A stretch of 64,000 nucleotides of DNA from positions 248,001-312,000 of the forward strand of contig NZ_FNEE01000003.1 of the NCBI RefSeq assembly GCF_900099905.1. The letters are read 5' to 3'. Made by a program: the position numbers and the translations under genes. Position 1 is the first letter of the stretch, and the number at the start of each line of letters is the position of its first letter. Below are positions 7,949 through 20,894 of the stretch, piece after piece. This DNA comes from Mesorhizobium muleiense. GTDB taxonomy: Bacteria; Pseudomonadota; Alphaproteobacteria; Rhizobiales; Rhizobiaceae. The notes below the pieces were generated by a model. That model was not told the origin of the DNA. It searched no databases and was given only the letters and a program-made list of their open reading frames with translations.

Positions 7949-9145
7949 ATGCATCTGCGTGACGGCCTTCAGACCCATGCGACCGTCCGGCAGCGTTACG
8001 ACCATTGGGTCGACACGGGCATGATCGACCGCGATCCGGCGCAGGAGCGGATCGTCGCGGCACTCGACCGGCTGATCGACGAGATTTCGGCAAAACGGCT
8101 GGCGCACAAATCGAGCGCGCTGGGCTGGCTGTTCGCTCGCAAGCGCGAGACGCGCGAGGCCGTCAAGGGGCTCTATATCCACGGCGGCGTCGGCCGCGGC
8201 AAGACCATGCTGATGGACATGTTCTTCGAGCTGGTGCCGGTCCGGCGCAAGCGCCGTGTGCATTTCAACGACTTCATGGCCGATGTGCAGGACCGCATCC
8301 AGAAGCACCGGCAGGCGCGTAAAGAGGGCACCGTCAGGGAAGACGACCCGATCGCGCCGGTGGCCCGCGCGTTGGCCGAGGAAGCCTGGGTGCTGTGCTT
8401 CGACGAGTTTTCCGTCACCGACATCGCCGATGCGATGATCCTGTCGCGGCTGTTCTCGGCGCTGTTTGGCAACGGCGTCGTGCTGGTCGCCACGTCCAAT
8501 GTCGCGCCGCAGGATCTCTACGGCGACGGCTTGAACCGCAAGCTTTTCCTGCCCTTCATCGGCATCCTGGAGCGGCATGCGCAGGTGATTGCCCTCGATG
8601 CCGACAAGGACTATCGGCTGGACAAGCTCAGCCGCCTGCCGGTCTATGTCACCCCTGCCGATGCCGCCGCCGATGCTGTTCTCGACGAGGCCTGGGAAGT
8701 GATGACGCATGGCAGGCCGACGCAGGCAGCGGCCCTGACGGTAAAGGGCCGGCAGGTCGTCGTGCCGCGCGCCGCCGGCGACGCAGCGCGGTTTTCCTTT
8801 GCCGATCTCTGCGAAAACCCGCTCGGTGCCCGCGATTTCCTGGCGATTGCCGGCCGCTTCTCGACCGTCTTCATCGATCATGTGCCGGTGCTTGGCGAAG
8901 GCATGCGCAACGAGGCAAAGCGCTTCATCCTGCTGATCGACACGCTCTACGACCATCGTGTGCGGCTGGTGGTGAGCGCCGCCGCGCCGCCAGCGGAGCT
9001 TTATACGGCCAAGCGCGGCAACGAGGTCTTCGAGTTCGAGCGCACCGCGTCGCGGCTGATAGAGATGCAGAGCCACGAATGGCTGGAAGACTGGATGGAG
9101 AGACAGAAGGCGACGCTGACCGAAGCGCAGCAGGCTCGAGCCTGA
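7949..9145 (+). CDS. zapE: Cell division protein ZapE, AFG1-family ATPase
   Basis: At 398 residues with Walker A GGVGRGKTMLMD (near 75) and Walker B VLCFDEFSVTDIADAM (near 150), plus LFGNGVVLVATSNVAPQDLY, it is a clear AFG1/ZapE AAA-like ATPase. In E. coli ZapE associates with FtsZ late in division; mitochondrial AFG1 helps degrade respiratory subunits. In rhizobia it is regularly placed just before mdh-suc genes, as here. The start ATG at 7949 follows directly on the 60-base repeat array, with only GGAACGA as a possible ribosome site. Confidence 0.93.
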   Translation: MHLRDGLQTHATVRQRYDHWVDTGMIDRDPAQERIVAALDRLIDEISAKRLAHKSSALGWLFARKRETREAVKGLYIHGGVGRGKTMLMDMFFELVPVRRKRRVHFNDFMADVQDRIQKHRQARKEGTVREDDPIAPVARALAEEAWVLCFDEFSVTDIADAMILSRLFSALFGNGVVLVATSNVAPQDLYGDGLNRKLFLPFIGILERHAQVIALDADKDYRLDKLSRLPVYVTPADAAADAVLDEAWEVMTHGRPTQAAALTVKGRQVVVPRAAGDAARFSFADLCENPLGARDFLAIAGRFSTVFIDHVPVLGEGMRNEAKRFILLIDTLYDHRVRLVVSAAAPPAELYTAKRGNEVFEFERTASRLIEMQSHEWLEDWMERQKATLTEAQQARA

Positions 9146-9174
9146 AGATAGTCTCCGGAAGGTCGCGATCCTTC

Positions 9175-9335
9175 GCGCCCCCCTTCTGTCCCGCCGGACA
9201 TCTCCCCCACAAGTGGGGAGATTGGCCGTCATCCCTGCCTTCGCCAATCTCCTGCGTGGCAGGCGTGAGCGGAGCGTCGAAGTTGCCGATCTCCCCCCCA
9301 TGTGGGGGAGATGTCCGGCAGGACAGAGGGGGCGC
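9175..9335. repeat. MITE-like inverted-repeat element, family B, copy 1
   Basis: This 161-base element has near-perfect long terminal inverted repeats: GCGCCCC..CTGTCC-GCCGGACATCTCCCC at the left and its inverse GGGGAGATGTCCGGC-GGACAGAGGGGGCGC at the right. The interior is unrelated to the other copy (27845-28002) except for palindromic AAGTGGGGAGATTGGC. It carries no gene. It truncates the acetyltransferase remnant at 9338-9442. Confidence 0.88.
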
Positions 9336-9337
9336 TG

Positions 9338-9442
9338 TCCCGCGGCAATGGCCAGCCTGACCGGTTCATCGAACACATCTTCGGCGACCCGCTTCACAAG
9401 GGCGTCATCGCCGGGAAACAGCCTTCTTATTTCCATCTTCAT
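9338..9442 (-). pseudogene. 5' fragment of a GNAT acetyltransferase gene, AAC(3)-I-like
   Basis: From an ATG at 9442 the minus strand reads MKMEIRRLFPGDDALVKRVA, then EDVFDEPVRLA. This resembles the N terminus of AAC(3)-I-type GNAT proteins (IRRLxPGDxAL...AxDVFD). After about 35 codons the frame enters repeat B1, and no further GNAT sequence (acetyl-CoA loop R/QxxGxG/A) exists up to zapE. The gene is therefore a remnant, probably broken by insertion or deletion at the repeat. The family assignment rests on few residues. Confidence 0.55.
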
Positions 9443-10648
<1,206 letters not shown>

Positions 10649-10695
10649 CCCGCTGCCAAGCGACCCGCCAGTAAAGTGATCTGGAGATATCTAGC

Positions 10696-11889
10696 ATGAA
10701 CATCCATGAATATCAGGGCAAGGCGCTGCTGAAGGGCTTTGGCGCACCGGTGGCCGAAGGCGTGCCGGTGTTTAGGGCAAGCGAGGCGGAAGCCGCCGCC
10801 AAGGCACTGCCCGGCCCGCTCTATGTGGTGAAAAGCCAGATCCATGCCGGCGGCCGCGGCAAGGGCAAGTTCAGGGAGCTTGGCCCCGACGCCAAGGGCG
10901 GCGTCAGGCTGGCGAAATCGGTGGCCGAAGTGGTCGCCAACGCCAAGGAAATGCTTGGCCACACGCTGGTCACCAAGCAGACCGGCCCGGCGGGCAAGCA
11001 GGTCAACCGCCTCTACATTGAGGACGGCGCCGACATCGAGCGCGAGCTCTATCTGTCGCTGCTGGTCGACCGCTCCGTCGGCCGCATCGCCTTCGTCGTT
11101 TCGACCGAGGGTGGCATGGATATCGAGGCGGTCGCCCACGACACGCCGGAAAAGATCATCACCGTCGCCATCGACCCGGAAAAAGGCATAACGGCGGATG
11201 ATTTGAAAGAACTCAACGGCGCGCTGAGGCTCGACGGCGACGCCGCCAAGGACGGCGAGACGTTGTTCCCGATCCTCTACAAAGCCTTCGTCGAGAAGGA
11301 CATGAGCCTGCTCGAAGTCAACCCGCTGATCGTCATGAAGAATGGCCGGTTGCGCGTGCTCGACGCAAAAGTGTCGTTCGACAACAACGCGCTGTTCCGC
11401 CATCCCGACGTGATGGAGCTGCGCGACATCACCGAAGAGGACGAGAAGGAGATCGAGGCGTCGAAATACGACCTCGCCTATGTCGCGCTCGACGGCAATA
11501 TCGGCTGCATGGTCAACGGCGCCGGCCTCGCCATGGCGACGATGGATATCATCAAGCTCTACGGCGCCGAGCCCGCCAACTTCCTCGATGTCGGCGGCGG
11601 CGCGTCGAAGGAGAAGGTGACGGCGGCGTTCAAGATCATCACCAAGGACCCGGCGGTCAAAGGCATCCTGATCAACATCTTTGGCGGCATCATGAAGTGC
11701 GACATCATCGCCGAGGGCGTTATCGCGGCGGTCAAGGAAGTCGGCCTGCAAGTGCCGCTGGTGGTGCGGCTGGAAGGCACCAATGCCGAGCTCGGCAAGA
11801 AGATCATCAACGACAGTGGGCTCAACGTCGTCTCGGCCGACGACCTCGACGACGCGGCCAAGAAAATCGTGGCGGCGGTGAAGGGCTGA
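10696..11889 (+). CDS. sucC: Succinyl-CoA synthetase beta subunit
   Basis: The 397-residue ATP-grasp protein begins [16 protein letters not shown], the universal start of SucC. Nucleotide- and subunit-contact motifs are [48 protein letters not shown] and [13 protein letters not shown]. With SucD it converts succinyl-CoA to succinate with formation of nucleoside triphosphate. A GGAGA site precedes the start. It is unusually separated from sucD by about 830 bases holding a cupin gene and a decayed toxin-antitoxin pair. Confidence 0.98.
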   Translation: MNIHEYQGKALLKGFGAPVAEGVPVFRASEAEAAAKALPGPLYVVKSQIHAGGRGKGKFRELGPDAKGGVRLAKSVAEVVANAKEMLGHTLVTKQTGPAGKQVNRLYIEDGADIERELYLSLLVDRSVGRIAFVVSTEGGMDIEAVAHDTPEKIITVAIDPEKGITADDLKELNGALRLDGDAAKDGETLFPILYKAFVEKDMSLLEVNPLIVMKNGRLRVLDAKVSFDNNALFRHPDVMELRDITEEDEKEIEASKYDLAYVALDGNIGCMVNGAGLAMATMDIIKLYGAEPANFLDVGGGASKEKVTAAFKIITKDPAVKGILINIFGGIMKCDIIAEGVIAAVKEVGLQVPLVVRLEGTNAELGKKIINDSGLNVVSADDLDDAAKKIVAAVKG

Positions 11890-11893
11890 TCTG

Positions 11894-12265
11894 GTGCCTC
11901 CGCACAAGATAAACCTGGTCGAGGCGGCGGATCAGAAGATCAAAAAGGTCTTCGATCCGCATATCGCCGGCGACGTCAACGACGCCCAGGTCAAGATCGC
12001 CAAGTTCGGCGATATCTTCGATTGGCACGCGCATGACAACGAGGACGAAGCGTTCCTGGTGCTGCGCGGCCGCATCGCCATCGATTTCCGCGACGGCACG
12101 GTCGAGCTTGGCAGCGGCGAGTTCATCGTCGTGCCGCGCGCCATTGAGCACCGGCCGCGCTCGCTGAGCGAACAGCCGGTGGTGCTGATGTTCGAGCCGG
12201 CGACGACGCTCAACACTGGCAACGCCAAGAGCGACCTCACAGTCGCCGATCTCAAGCGGCTTTAG
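11894..12265 (+). CDS. Cupin-domain protein
   Basis: Starting at a GTG four bases after the sucC stop, this 123-residue protein is a single small beta barrel. The first cupin motif is [20 protein letters not shown], with metal ligands His-His-Glu, and the second is [18 protein letters not shown], with the final His. It is the cytosolic one-domain cupin type (COG0662-like). No substrate can be named. Its tight spacing to sucC implies cotranslation, yet it is not a usual member of the suc cluster. Confidence 0.82.
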   Translation: MPPHKINLVEAADQKIKKVFDPHIAGDVNDAQVKIAKFGDIFDWHAHDNEDEAFLVLRGRIAIDFRDGTVELGSGEFIVVPRAIEHRPRSLSEQPVVLMFEPATTLNTGNAKSDLTVADLKRL

Positions 12266-12287
12266 GGAGCTTGTGCGGGGAAGAGAA

Positions 12288-12518
12288 ATGAAGAACATCA
12301 CTCTGGCGGTCGAAGACGAGGTTCTGGAGCAGGTCAAGCTGACGGCCGCTGAACAGGGAACGACCGTCTACGCCTTGGTGCGGGAGTTTTTCGCGACAGT
12401 GGCCGCGAAGCGCCATGCCAACGACGGGGCTCGGCAAGCCCTGCTTAGGCTTGCCTACGAGGCTTCAGGCGACATGGGCAGCAAGACTTGGAACCGGGCA
12501 GCTCTCCATGACCGCTGA
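12288..12518 (+). CDS. CopG/ribbon-helix-helix antitoxin-like protein
   Basis: The 76-residue product starts at the ATG at 12288 after GGGAAGAG. MKNITLAVEDEVLEQVKLTA is followed by EQGTTVYALVREFF, which has the beta strand plus two helices of a ribbon-helix-helix DNA-binding domain. The remainder (GARQALLRLAYEASGDMGSK) is the toxin-contacting tail typical of VapB-type antitoxins. It overlaps the PIN fragment by 11 bases, the usual antitoxin-toxin coupling. The antitoxin frame looks intact although the partner is broken. Confidence 0.8.
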   Translation: MKNITLAVEDEVLEQVKLTAAEQGTTVYALVREFFATVAAKRHANDGARQALLRLAYEASGDMGSKTWNRAALHDR

Positions 12519-12702
12519 GTGCCGCCTCGACACGAACATTCTCGTCTGTGCCGCCATCGGACACGATTCCAAGCGCGCGGATTATGGCGCAATCATCGCC
12601 GCCGCCGAGCGCCTTGGCGTCAAGACACTTTACACCGAAGACCTCAACCACGGGCAGGCCTACGGCTCCGTGGTCGCCGTCAACCCCTTCCGCACTCACT
12701 GA
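12508..12702 (+). pseudogene. Internally deleted PIN-domain (VapC-like) toxin remnant
   Basis: The 64-codon frame joins the first strand of a PIN domain (RLDTNILVCAAIG, with the first catalytic Asp) directly to the C-terminal end of the same domain (LGVKTLYTEDLNHGQAYGSV, VAVNPF). Full VapC proteins are about 130 residues; here roughly 65-75 middle residues, including the second and probably third conserved acidic residues, are missing. The two ends remain in frame, so a short product may be made, but it cannot build a complete active site. It is best read as an inactivated toxin. Confidence 0.75.
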
Positions 12703-12717
12703 TCAGGTCGCTAAAAA

Positions 12718-13620
12718 ATGTCCATTCTCGTCGACAAGAACACCAAGGTGCTCGTGCAGGGCCTGACCGGCAAGACCGGCACGTTCCATACCGAGCAGGC
12801 GCTGGCCTATCACGGGACAAAAATGGTCGGCGGCATCCACCCGAAGAAGGGTGGCGAGACGTGGACCGGCGCCGCGGGCGAGAGCTTGCCGATCTTTTCC
12901 ACCGTCGCTGAAGGCAAGGCGAAGACCGGCGCCAATGCATCTGTCGTCTATGTGCCGCCGGCAGGCGCCGCCGAGGCGATCCTGGAGGCGATCGAAGCAG
13001 AAATCCCGCTGATCATCTGCATCACCGAGGGCATCCCGGTGATCGACATGATCAAGGTCAAGGCGCGGCTCGACCACTCGACATCGCGGCTGATCGGTCC
13101 CAACTGCCCCGGCGTCCTGACCCCCAACGAATGCAAGATCGGCATCATGCCCGGCAACATCTTCCGCAAGGGCTCGGTCGGCGTTGTTTCCCGCTCGGGA
13201 ACGCTTACCTATGAGGCAGTGTTCCAGACCACCAATGTCGGTCTCGGCCAGACCACCGCCGTCGGCATCGGTGGCGACCCCGTCAAAGGCACGGAGTTCA
13301 TCGACGTGCTGGAGATGTTCCTCGCCGACGACGAGACACAGTCGATCATCATGATCGGCGAGATCGGCGGCTCGGCCGAGGAAGACGCCGCGCAGTTCCT
13401 CAAGGACGAAGCCAAGCGTGGCCGCAAGAAGCCGATGGCCGGTTTCATCGCCGGGCGCACGGCCCCGGCCGGCCGCACCATGGGTCACGCAGGCGCGGTG
13501 ATTTCCGGAGGCAAGGGCGGCGCCGAGGACAAGATCGCGGCGATGGAATCGGCCGGAATAAAGGTTTCGCCGTCGCCGGCTCGGCTCGGCACGACGCTGG
13601 TCGAAGCGATAAAAGGTTAA
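12718..13620 (+). CDS. sucD: Succinyl-CoA synthetase alpha subunit
   Basis: The 300-residue protein begins [24 protein letters not shown]. It has the CoA-binding Rossmann loop, [30 protein letters not shown], and the phospho-histidine motif [21 protein letters not shown]. It partners SucC. Only 15 bases separate it from the PIN remnant, and no strong ribosome site is evident. An inverted octamer array begins immediately after its TAA stop. Confidence 0.98.
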   Translation: MSILVDKNTKVLVQGLTGKTGTFHTEQALAYHGTKMVGGIHPKKGGETWTGAAGESLPIFSTVAEGKAKTGANASVVYVPPAGAAEAILEAIEAEIPLIICITEGIPVIDMIKVKARLDHSTSRLIGPNCPGVLTPNECKIGIMPGNIFRKGSVGVVSRSGTLTYEAVFQTTNVGLGQTTAVGIGGDPVKGTEFIDVLEMFLADDETQSIIMIGEIGGSAEEDAAQFLKDEAKRGRKKPMAGFIAGRTAPAGRTMGHAGAVISGGKGGAEDKIAAMESAGIKVSPSPARLGTTLVEAIKG

Positions 13621-13714
13621 GGGAGTAGGGGAGTAAGGGAGTAGGGCAATAGGGAAAAGGACCAGCGGCAAAAATGCCCTATTCCCTTACTCCCCTATTC
13701 CCCTATTCCCCTTC
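13621..13714. repeat. Inverted octamer array (family F) between sucD and sucA
   Basis: Four or so units of the octamer GGGAGTAG (with variants GGGAGTAA and GGCAATAG) run from the base after the sucD stop. After about 25 bases the inverse (CCCTATTC, CCTTACTC, CCCTATTC) runs to about 13714. The two arms can form a long hairpin in the transcript between sucD and sucA. The same octamer forms a larger array at 53479-53678. Confidence 0.85.
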
Positions 13715-13753
13715 CCAAAAACAGGAGACGGAGCGCAGCCTCCGCTGAAAAAA

Positions 13754-16738
13754 ATGGCAAGACAAGATCAGGCCAACGACCAATTTTCGCTTACCTCTTT
13801 CCTCTATGGCGGCAATGCCGATTATATCGACGCGCTCTACGCCGCCTATGAGGACGATCCCGCTTCGGTCGACCCCGAATGGCAGGATTTCTTTGCGGCG
13901 CTGAAGGACGATGCCGGCGATGTCCGCAAGAATGCCAAGGGCGCCTCATGGGCCAAGCCCTCGTGGCCGCTGCAGGCCAATGGCGAACTGGTCTCGGCGC
14001 TCGACGGCGATTGGGGCATCGTCGAGAAGCATATCGAGAAGAGGGTCCAGAACAAGGCGGTGATGAACGGCGTCACCCTGTCCGACGCCGACGTCCATCA
14101 GGCGACGCGCGATTCCGTGCGCGCTATCATGATGATCCGCGCCTACCGAATGCGCGGCCATTTGCACGCCAATCTCGACCCGCTCGGCATCGCCAAGCTC
14201 GAGGATTACAACGAGCTGTCGCCGGAAAACTACGGCTTCACATCAGCCGACTACGACCGCCCGATCTTCCTCGACAACGTGCTCGGGCTCGAATTCGGCA
14301 CCATCCGGCAGATGCTCGACATCCTGACCCGCACCTATTGCTCGACGCTCGGCGTCGAGTTCATGCATATTTCCGATCCTGAGGAGAAGGCCTGGATCCA
14401 GGCGCGCATCGAGGGCACCGACAAGGAGATCTCCTTCACCGCCGCCGGCAAGAAAGCGATCCTGCAGAAGCTGGTCGAGGCGGAAGGCTTCGAGCAGTTC
14501 ATCGACGTCAAGTACAAGGGCACCAAGCGCTTCGGCCTCGACGGCGCCGAGGCGCTGATCCCGGCGCTGGAGCAGATCGTCAAGCGCGGCGGCCAGCTCG
14601 GCATGAAGGAGATCGTGCTCGGCATGGCGCATCGCGGCCGGCTGAACGTGCTCTCCCAGGTGATGGCCAAGCCGCACCGCGCCATCTTCCACGAGTTCAA
14701 GGGCGGCTCGGCCGCGCCCGACGAGGTCGAGGGCTCGGGCGACGTGAAGTACCATCTCGGTGCTTCGTCGGACCGCGAGTTCGACGGCAACAAGGTCCAC
14801 CTGTCGCTGACCGCCAATCCATCGCACCTGGAAATCGTCGATCCGGTGGTGATGGGCAAGGCGCGGGCCAAGCAGGACTCTCTGTTCGGCCGCAGCCGCG
14901 AAGAGATCGTGCCGCTGGAAGAGCGCGCCAAGGTGCTGCCGCTGCTCCTGCATGGCGACGCCGCCTTTGCCGGCCAGGGCGTGATTGCCGAAATCCTCGG
15001 CTTGTCCGGCTTGCGCGGCCACCGCGTCGCCGGCACGCTGCACTTCATCATCAACAACCAGATCGGCTTCACCACCAACCCGCGCTTTTCGCGCTCGTCG
15101 CCCTATCCGTCGGATGTCGCCAAGATGATCGAGGCGCCGATCTTCCACGTCAATGGCGACGATCCGGAAGCCGTGGTCCATGCCACCAAGGTGGCCATCG
15201 AATTCCGCATGAGGTTCCACAAGCCTGTCGTGGTCGACATGTTCTGCTACCGCCGCTTCGGCCACAATGAGGGCGACGAACCGGCCTTCACCCAGCCGAT
15301 CATGTATCGCAACATCCGCAACCATAAGACGACGGTGCAGATCTATGCCGACCGGCTGATCGCCGAAGGCCATATCGGCCAGGCCGAATTCGACAAGCTG
15401 AAGGCCGACTGGCGGGCACATCTCGAGCAGGAATTCGAGGTCGGCCAGCACTATAAGCCCAACAAGGCCGACTGGCTGGATGGCGCCTGGTCGGGCCTGC
15501 GCACAGCCGACAACCAGGACGAACAGCGGCGCGGCAAAACCGCCGTGCCGGTCAAGACGCTGAAGGAAATCGGCAAGAAGCTGACCGAGGTGCCGAAGGA
15601 ATTCGAGGCGCACAGGACGATCATGCGGTTTCTCGAGAACCGCCGCCAGGCGATCGAGTCGGGCGAAGGCATCGACTGGTCGACGGCCGAGGCGCTGGCC
15701 TTCGGCGCCATCCTGCTCGACGGCAATCCGGTCCGGCTGTCTGGACAGGATTCGGAGCGCGGCACGTTCTCGCAACGCCACTCCGTGCTCTACGACCAGC
15801 GCGACGAGACACGCTACATCCCGCTCAACAATCTGTCGGCGGCGCAGGCCGGTTTCGAGGTCATCAACTCGATGCTGTCGGAAGAGGCCGTGCTCGGCTT
15901 CGAATATGGCTACAGCTTGGCCGAGCCGAAGGCGCTGACGCTTTGGGAAGCACAGTTCGGCGATTTCGCCAATGGCGCCCAGGTGGTGTTCGACCAGTTC
16001 ATCTCGTCGGGCGAGCGCAAGTGGCTCAGAATGTCGGGCCTCGTCTGCCTGCTGCCGCATGGCTATGAAGGCCAGGGGCCGGAACATTCGTCGGCCAGGC
16101 TCGAGCGCTTCCTGCAGCTTTGCGCCGAAGACAACATGCAAGTGGCCTACTGCACGACGCCGGCCAACTACTTCCACATCCTGCGCCGGCAGTTGAAGCG
16201 GGATTTCCGCAAGCCGCTGATCCTGATGACGCCGAAGTCGCTGCTGCGCCACAAGCGGGCGGTGTCGACACTGCCGGAGATGTCGGGCGAAAGCGCGTTC
16301 CACCGGCTGTTGTGGGACGATGCCCAGCAACTCCCCGGCCAGGCGATCAAGCTCACCAAGGATTCGAAGATTCGTCGCGTCGTGCTCTGCTCGGGCAAGG
16401 TCTATTACGACCTCTACGAGGAGCGCGAGAAGCGCGGCATCAACGACATCTACCTGCTGCGCGTCGAACAGCTCTATCCGTTCCCGGCCAAGGCGCTGAT
16501 CACCGAACTGTCACGCTTCCGCAACGCCGAGATGGTCTGGTGCCAGGAGGAGCCCAAGAATATGGGCGCCTGGTCGTTCATCGATCCGTATCTGGAATGG
16601 GTGCTGGCGCATATCGACGCCAAGCACCAGCGGGTGCGCTATACCGGCCGGCCGGCCGCCGCGTCGCCGGCGACCGGGTTGATGTCGAAGCATCTCGCCC
16701 AGCTTGCCGCCTTGCTCGAAGACGCGCTCGGTGAATAG
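13754..16738 (+). CDS. sucA: 2-Oxoglutarate dehydrogenase E1 component
   Basis: This 994-residue thiamine-diphosphate enzyme decarboxylates 2-oxoglutarate and passes succinyl to the E2 lipoyl group. The N terminus [19 protein letters not shown] is the usual E2-docking segment. Active-site motifs include [67 protein letters not shown] and [23 protein letters not shown]. Start choice: an ATG at 13754 after AGGAGACGGAGC. It is full length, followed by sucB after 50 bases. Confidence 0.98.
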   Translation: MARQDQANDQFSLTSFLYGGNADYIDALYAAYEDDPASVDPEWQDFFAALKDDAGDVRKNAKGASWAKPSWPLQANGELVSALDGDWGIVEKHIEKRVQNKAVMNGVTLSDADVHQATRDSVRAIMMIRAYRMRGHLHANLDPLGIAKLEDYNELSPENYGFTSADYDRPIFLDNVLGLEFGTIRQMLDILTRTYCSTLGVEFMHISDPEEKAWIQARIEGTDKEISFTAAGKKAILQKLVEAEGFEQFIDVKYKGTKRFGLDGAEALIPALEQIVKRGGQLGMKEIVLGMAHRGRLNVLSQVMAKPHRAIFHEFKGGSAAPDEVEGSGDVKYHLGASSDREFDGNKVHLSLTANPSHLEIVDPVVMGKARAKQDSLFGRSREEIVPLEERAKVLPLLLHGDAAFAGQGVIAEILGLSGLRGHRVAGTLHFIINNQIGFTTNPRFSRSSPYPSDVAKMIEAPIFHVNGDDPEAVVHATKVAIEFRMRFHKPVVVDMFCYRRFGHNEGDEPAFTQPIMYRNIRNHKTTVQIYADRLIAEGHIGQAEFDKLKADWRAHLEQEFEVGQHYKPNKADWLDGAWSGLRTADNQDEQRRGKTAVPVKTLKEIGKKLTEVPKEFEAHRTIMRFLENRRQAIESGEGIDWSTAEALAFGAILLDGNPVRLSGQDSERGTFSQRHSVLYDQRDETRYIPLNNLSAAQAGFEVINSMLSEEAVLGFEYGYSLAEPKALTLWEAQFGDFANGAQVVFDQFISSGERKWLRMSGLVCLLPHGYEGQGPEHSSARLERFLQLCAEDNMQVAYCTTPANYFHILRRQLKRDFRKPLILMTPKSLLRHKRAVSTLPEMSGESAFHRLLWDDAQQLPGQAIKLTKDSKIRRVVLCSGKVYYDLYEEREKRGINDIYLLRVEQLYPFPAKALITELSRFRNAEMVWCQEEPKNMGAWSFIDPYLEWVLAHIDAKHQRVRYTGRPAAASPATGLMSKHLAQLAALLEDALGE

Positions 16739-16788
16739 AACAGAGTTCGGCGAATAGAACAGAACCGACAGAAGAACGGACAGGCACA

Positions 16789-18096
16789 ATGGCTACCGAA
16801 ATCCGCGTCCCCACTCTTGGCGAATCCGTCACCGAGGCGACCATCGGCAAATGGTTCAAGAAGGTGGGCGACGCGATCGCCACCGACGAGCCGCTGGTCG
16901 AGCTCGAAACCGACAAGGTCACGGTCGAAGTGCCGGCCGCGGCCGCAGGAACGCTCAGCGAGATCGCCGTCAAGGAAGGCGAGACGGTCGAAGTCGGTGC
17001 TTTGCTCGGCATGATTTCGGCGGGCAACGGGGCAAAGGCGGCAGCACCCGAAGCCGCGAAGCCGTCAACATCCGAAGCGAAGCAGGACGCGGTATCGCAG
17101 GCCTCGGCGCCGACCGCCGCAGCCACCGTCAAGCAAGCCGCGGCCGAGACCGCAAAGATCGCCGGCGATGCCGGGCCGATCGAGGCGCGCGCGATGCCGC
17201 CGGCGCCAGCGGCGGCGAAGCTGCTGGCCGAGAGCAATCTCGCGGTCGACCAGATCTCGGGTTCCGGCAAGCGCGGCCAGGTGCTCAAGGGCGACGTGCT
17301 CGACGCGATCGCCAGGGGCGCTCCGTCGCAGCCGTCCGAGACGCCGAAGGCCCCTGCGCCGGTCGCCGCCCGTGCGCCGTCCTCGGCCGACGACGCGTCG
17401 CGTGAAGAGCGGGTGCGCATGACCAAGCTGCGGCAGACCATCGCCCGCCGCCTCAAGGAAGCGCAGTCGACCGCCGCCATGCTGACCACCTTCAACGAGG
17501 TGGACATGAGCGCGGTGATGGCGCTCAGGAGCAAATACAAGGATGTGTTCGAGAAGAAGCACGGCGTGAAGCTGGGCTTCATGGGCTTCTTCACCAAGGC
17601 CGTCACCCATGCGCTGAAGGAAATCCCTTCCGTCAATGCCGAGATCGACGGCACCGACATCATCTTCAAGAACTACGCCCATATCGGCGTCGCAGTCGGC
17701 ACCGAAAAAGGCCTCGTCGTGCCTGTCGTGCGCGATGCCGACCAGATGGGAATAGCCGAGATCGAGAAAGATATCGGCAGGCTGGGCATCGCCGCGCGTG
17801 ATGGCAAGCTGTCGGTCGCCGACATGCAGGGCGGCACGTTTACGATTTCCAACGGCGGCGTTTACGGGTCGCTGATGTCGACGCCGATCCTCAACGCGCC
17901 GCAGTCGGGCATTCTGGGCATGCACAAGATCCAGGAGCGGCCGGTGGTGGTCGGCGGCCAGATCGTGATCCGGCCGATGATGTATCTGGCGCTCTCCTAC
18001 GATCACCGCATCGTCGACGGCAAGGAAGCGGTGACCTTCCTGGTGCGGGTCAAGGAAAGCCTGGAGGATCCGGAACGGCTGGTGCTCGATCTCTAG
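16789..18096 (+). CDS. sucB: Dihydrolipoyllysine-residue succinyltransferase E2
   Basis: At 435 residues it shows the lipoyl domain ([11 protein letters not shown], lipoyl Lys about 43), an Ala/Pro linker, a peripheral subunit-binding domain ([34 protein letters not shown]) and a catalytic domain ending [19 protein letters not shown] with the catalytic His and Asp. It transfers the succinyl group to CoA within the 2-oxoglutarate dehydrogenase complex. Domain order and length are normal, with one lipoyl domain. Confidence 0.98.
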   Translation: MATEIRVPTLGESVTEATIGKWFKKVGDAIATDEPLVELETDKVTVEVPAAAAGTLSEIAVKEGETVEVGALLGMISAGNGAKAAAPEAAKPSTSEAKQDAVSQASAPTAAATVKQAAAETAKIAGDAGPIEARAMPPAPAAAKLLAESNLAVDQISGSGKRGQVLKGDVLDAIARGAPSQPSETPKAPAPVAARAPSSADDASREERVRMTKLRQTIARRLKEAQSTAAMLTTFNEVDMSAVMALRSKYKDVFEKKHGVKLGFMGFFTKAVTHALKEIPSVNAEIDGTDIIFKNYAHIGVAVGTEKGLVVPVVRDADQMGIAEIEKDIGRLGIAARDGKLSVADMQGGTFTISNGGVYGSLMSTPILNAPQSGILGMHKIQERPVVVGGQIVIRPMMYLALSYDHRIVDGKEAVTFLVRVKESLEDPERLVLDL

Positions 18097-18119
18097 GCCC
18101 GGTCGAGGTGAGCCGGAGA

Positions 18120-18653
18120 ATGGATCTGCGCCACCGAATGAGTTCCTCTCGTTTGCACTCCGGAATGTTTTTCGCAGCTGTGCTCGCGGCCGGCATTGCG
18201 CAGACGGGATCGGCAGCCTTTGCCGCATGCCCGCTCGAACTCGCCGTCTATGGCGATGCCGAAAGTGCGGCCGAGATCGATTTCAGGCCGACCGGGGGAT
18301 CGGCTGTCGTCACCAACACCTTCAAGATGGTGCTCGATAACGATGTCGTTCTCGACGGGATCGTCATGTGGACGCAAGGCGTGGCGCGGCCGCATGGTTC
18401 GCTGATGTACAAATGCCCGACAGGCGACGTCACCGGCGACGAGCTCGCCGCCTGCACGCTGTGGGAGGGGGTCGTCTACAGTGCGGATGACAAGGGCAAC
18501 ATCGCTCTGTTGCCGGCCGAAGGGGTAGATGCTCCGAAGACCCTGATCTTTCCCGACCTCGGACCGTCGCTGCAGAGGTCGACCGCCTATGGCGCCAACG
18601 GGTTTTCAAAGGTGCCGTGGGATGTTTTTTCGTTGAAGGGCTGTCAGGAATGA
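18120..18653 (+). CDS. Secreted protein of unknown function
   Basis: I do not recognise this gene. From the ATG at 18120 (a GTG at 18108 and an ATG at 18138 are alternatives) it encodes 177 residues with a signal peptide ending near GSAAFAACPLE. The mature part has four cysteines (ACPLEL, YKCPTGD, AACTLWEG, LKGCQE), suggesting two disulfides in a periplasmic domain. It overlaps the next gene by four bases (ATGA) and follows sucB by 23 bases, so it is read within the suc-lpdA transcript. Confidence 0.7.
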   Translation: MDLRHRMSSSRLHSGMFFAAVLAAGIAQTGSAAFAACPLELAVYGDAESAAEIDFRPTGGSAVVTNTFKMVLDNDVVLDGIVMWTQGVARPHGSLMYKCPTGDVTGDELAACTLWEGVVYSADDKGNIALLPAEGVDAPKTLIFPDLGPSLQRSTAYGANGFSKVPWDVFSLKGCQE

Positions 18654-19405
18654 GCGCGGCCAAAAAAGTGCTGCTGGTGACCGGCGGCGGCCGCGGCATC
18701 GGCGCTGCCACATCCAGGCTTGCCGTCACGGCTGGATACCGTGTTGCGATCAACTACGCATCGAATGAGTCTGCTGCCGCGGCGCTTGTCGAGGCAATCG
18801 AACAGGCCGGCGGCGAAGCGCTGGCCATCAAGGGCGACGTTGGCAGCGAGGCCGATATCCAGGCGATGTTCGAGAGGATCGATCATGTCTTCGGGCCGCT
18901 CGATGCGCTCGTCAACAACGCTGGCGTGGTCGACCAGAGGGCGCGTGTCGACGAAATGAGCGGAGCACGGCTGGAGCGCATGATGCGCATCAACGTCATT
19001 GGCCCCATGCTCTGTGCCCGTGAAGCGGTGAAGCGCATGTCGACCAGCCATGGCGGCAACGGCGGCGCCATCGTCAATGTCTCCTCGATTGCAGCGAGAA
19101 TTGGCGGGCCGGGCGAATATGTCGACTACGCTGCCTCGAAGGGCGCGATCGATTCTTTCACGATCGGCCTGGCGCGCGAGGTAGCCGGCGAAGGCATTCG
19201 CGTCAACGCGGTCAGTCCAGGGATTGTCGATACCGAAATTCATGCCTCCGGCGGACAGCCGGATCGCGTCGAGAGGATGCGTCACGGCGTGCCGATGCAA
19301 AGGGCGGGGACCACCGAAGAGGTCGCCGCGGCAATTCTCTGGCTCCTGTCGGACGGGGCGTCCTATACGACAGGCGCGAATTTGGAAGTGGGCGGCGGCC
19401 GCTAA
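18650..19405 (+). CDS. Short-chain dehydrogenase/reductase
   Basis: The 251-residue SDR protein has the cofactor loop [20 protein letters not shown], a catalytic Ser in [12 protein letters not shown], Tyr and Lys in [10 protein letters not shown], and a C-terminal [11 protein letters not shown]. Early Asn in AINYASNES suggests NADP(H) rather than NAD. The start ATG overlaps the preceding stop (ATGA), so translation is coupled. The substrate is not determinable. It lies between E2 and E3 of 2-oxoglutarate dehydrogenase, 38 bases before lpdA. Confidence 0.9.
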   Translation: MSAAKKVLLVTGGGRGIGAATSRLAVTAGYRVAINYASNESAAAALVEAIEQAGGEALAIKGDVGSEADIQAMFERIDHVFGPLDALVNNAGVVDQRARVDEMSGARLERMMRINVIGPMLCAREAVKRMSTSHGGNGGAIVNVSSIAARIGGPGEYVDYAASKGAIDSFTIGLAREVAGEGIRVNAVSPGIVDTEIHASGGQPDRVERMRHGVPMQRAGTTEEVAAAILWLLSDGASYTTGANLEVGGGR

Positions 19406-19443
19406 TCCCAGCCAAGGCTGAGTGCAGACCAGAAGGACAAATC

Positions 19444-20850
<1,407 letters not shown>

Positions 20851-20894
20851 GCCTTCCCAAGGAACCCCGGCAGCCATCTGACGGCTCAAACAAA

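Noticed and set aside
12508..12702. Functional VapC toxin
   Set aside because: The middle of the PIN domain, with the second and probably third catalytic acidic residues, is missing.
14243..16330. 695-residue open frame antisense to sucA, and many similar long antisense frames (for example opposite ubiH, amtB, leuC and ftsK)
   Set aside because: They are by-products of the high third-position GC of the sense genes: rich in Arg/His/Asp/Gly without any domain, and the sense genes are unmistakable.
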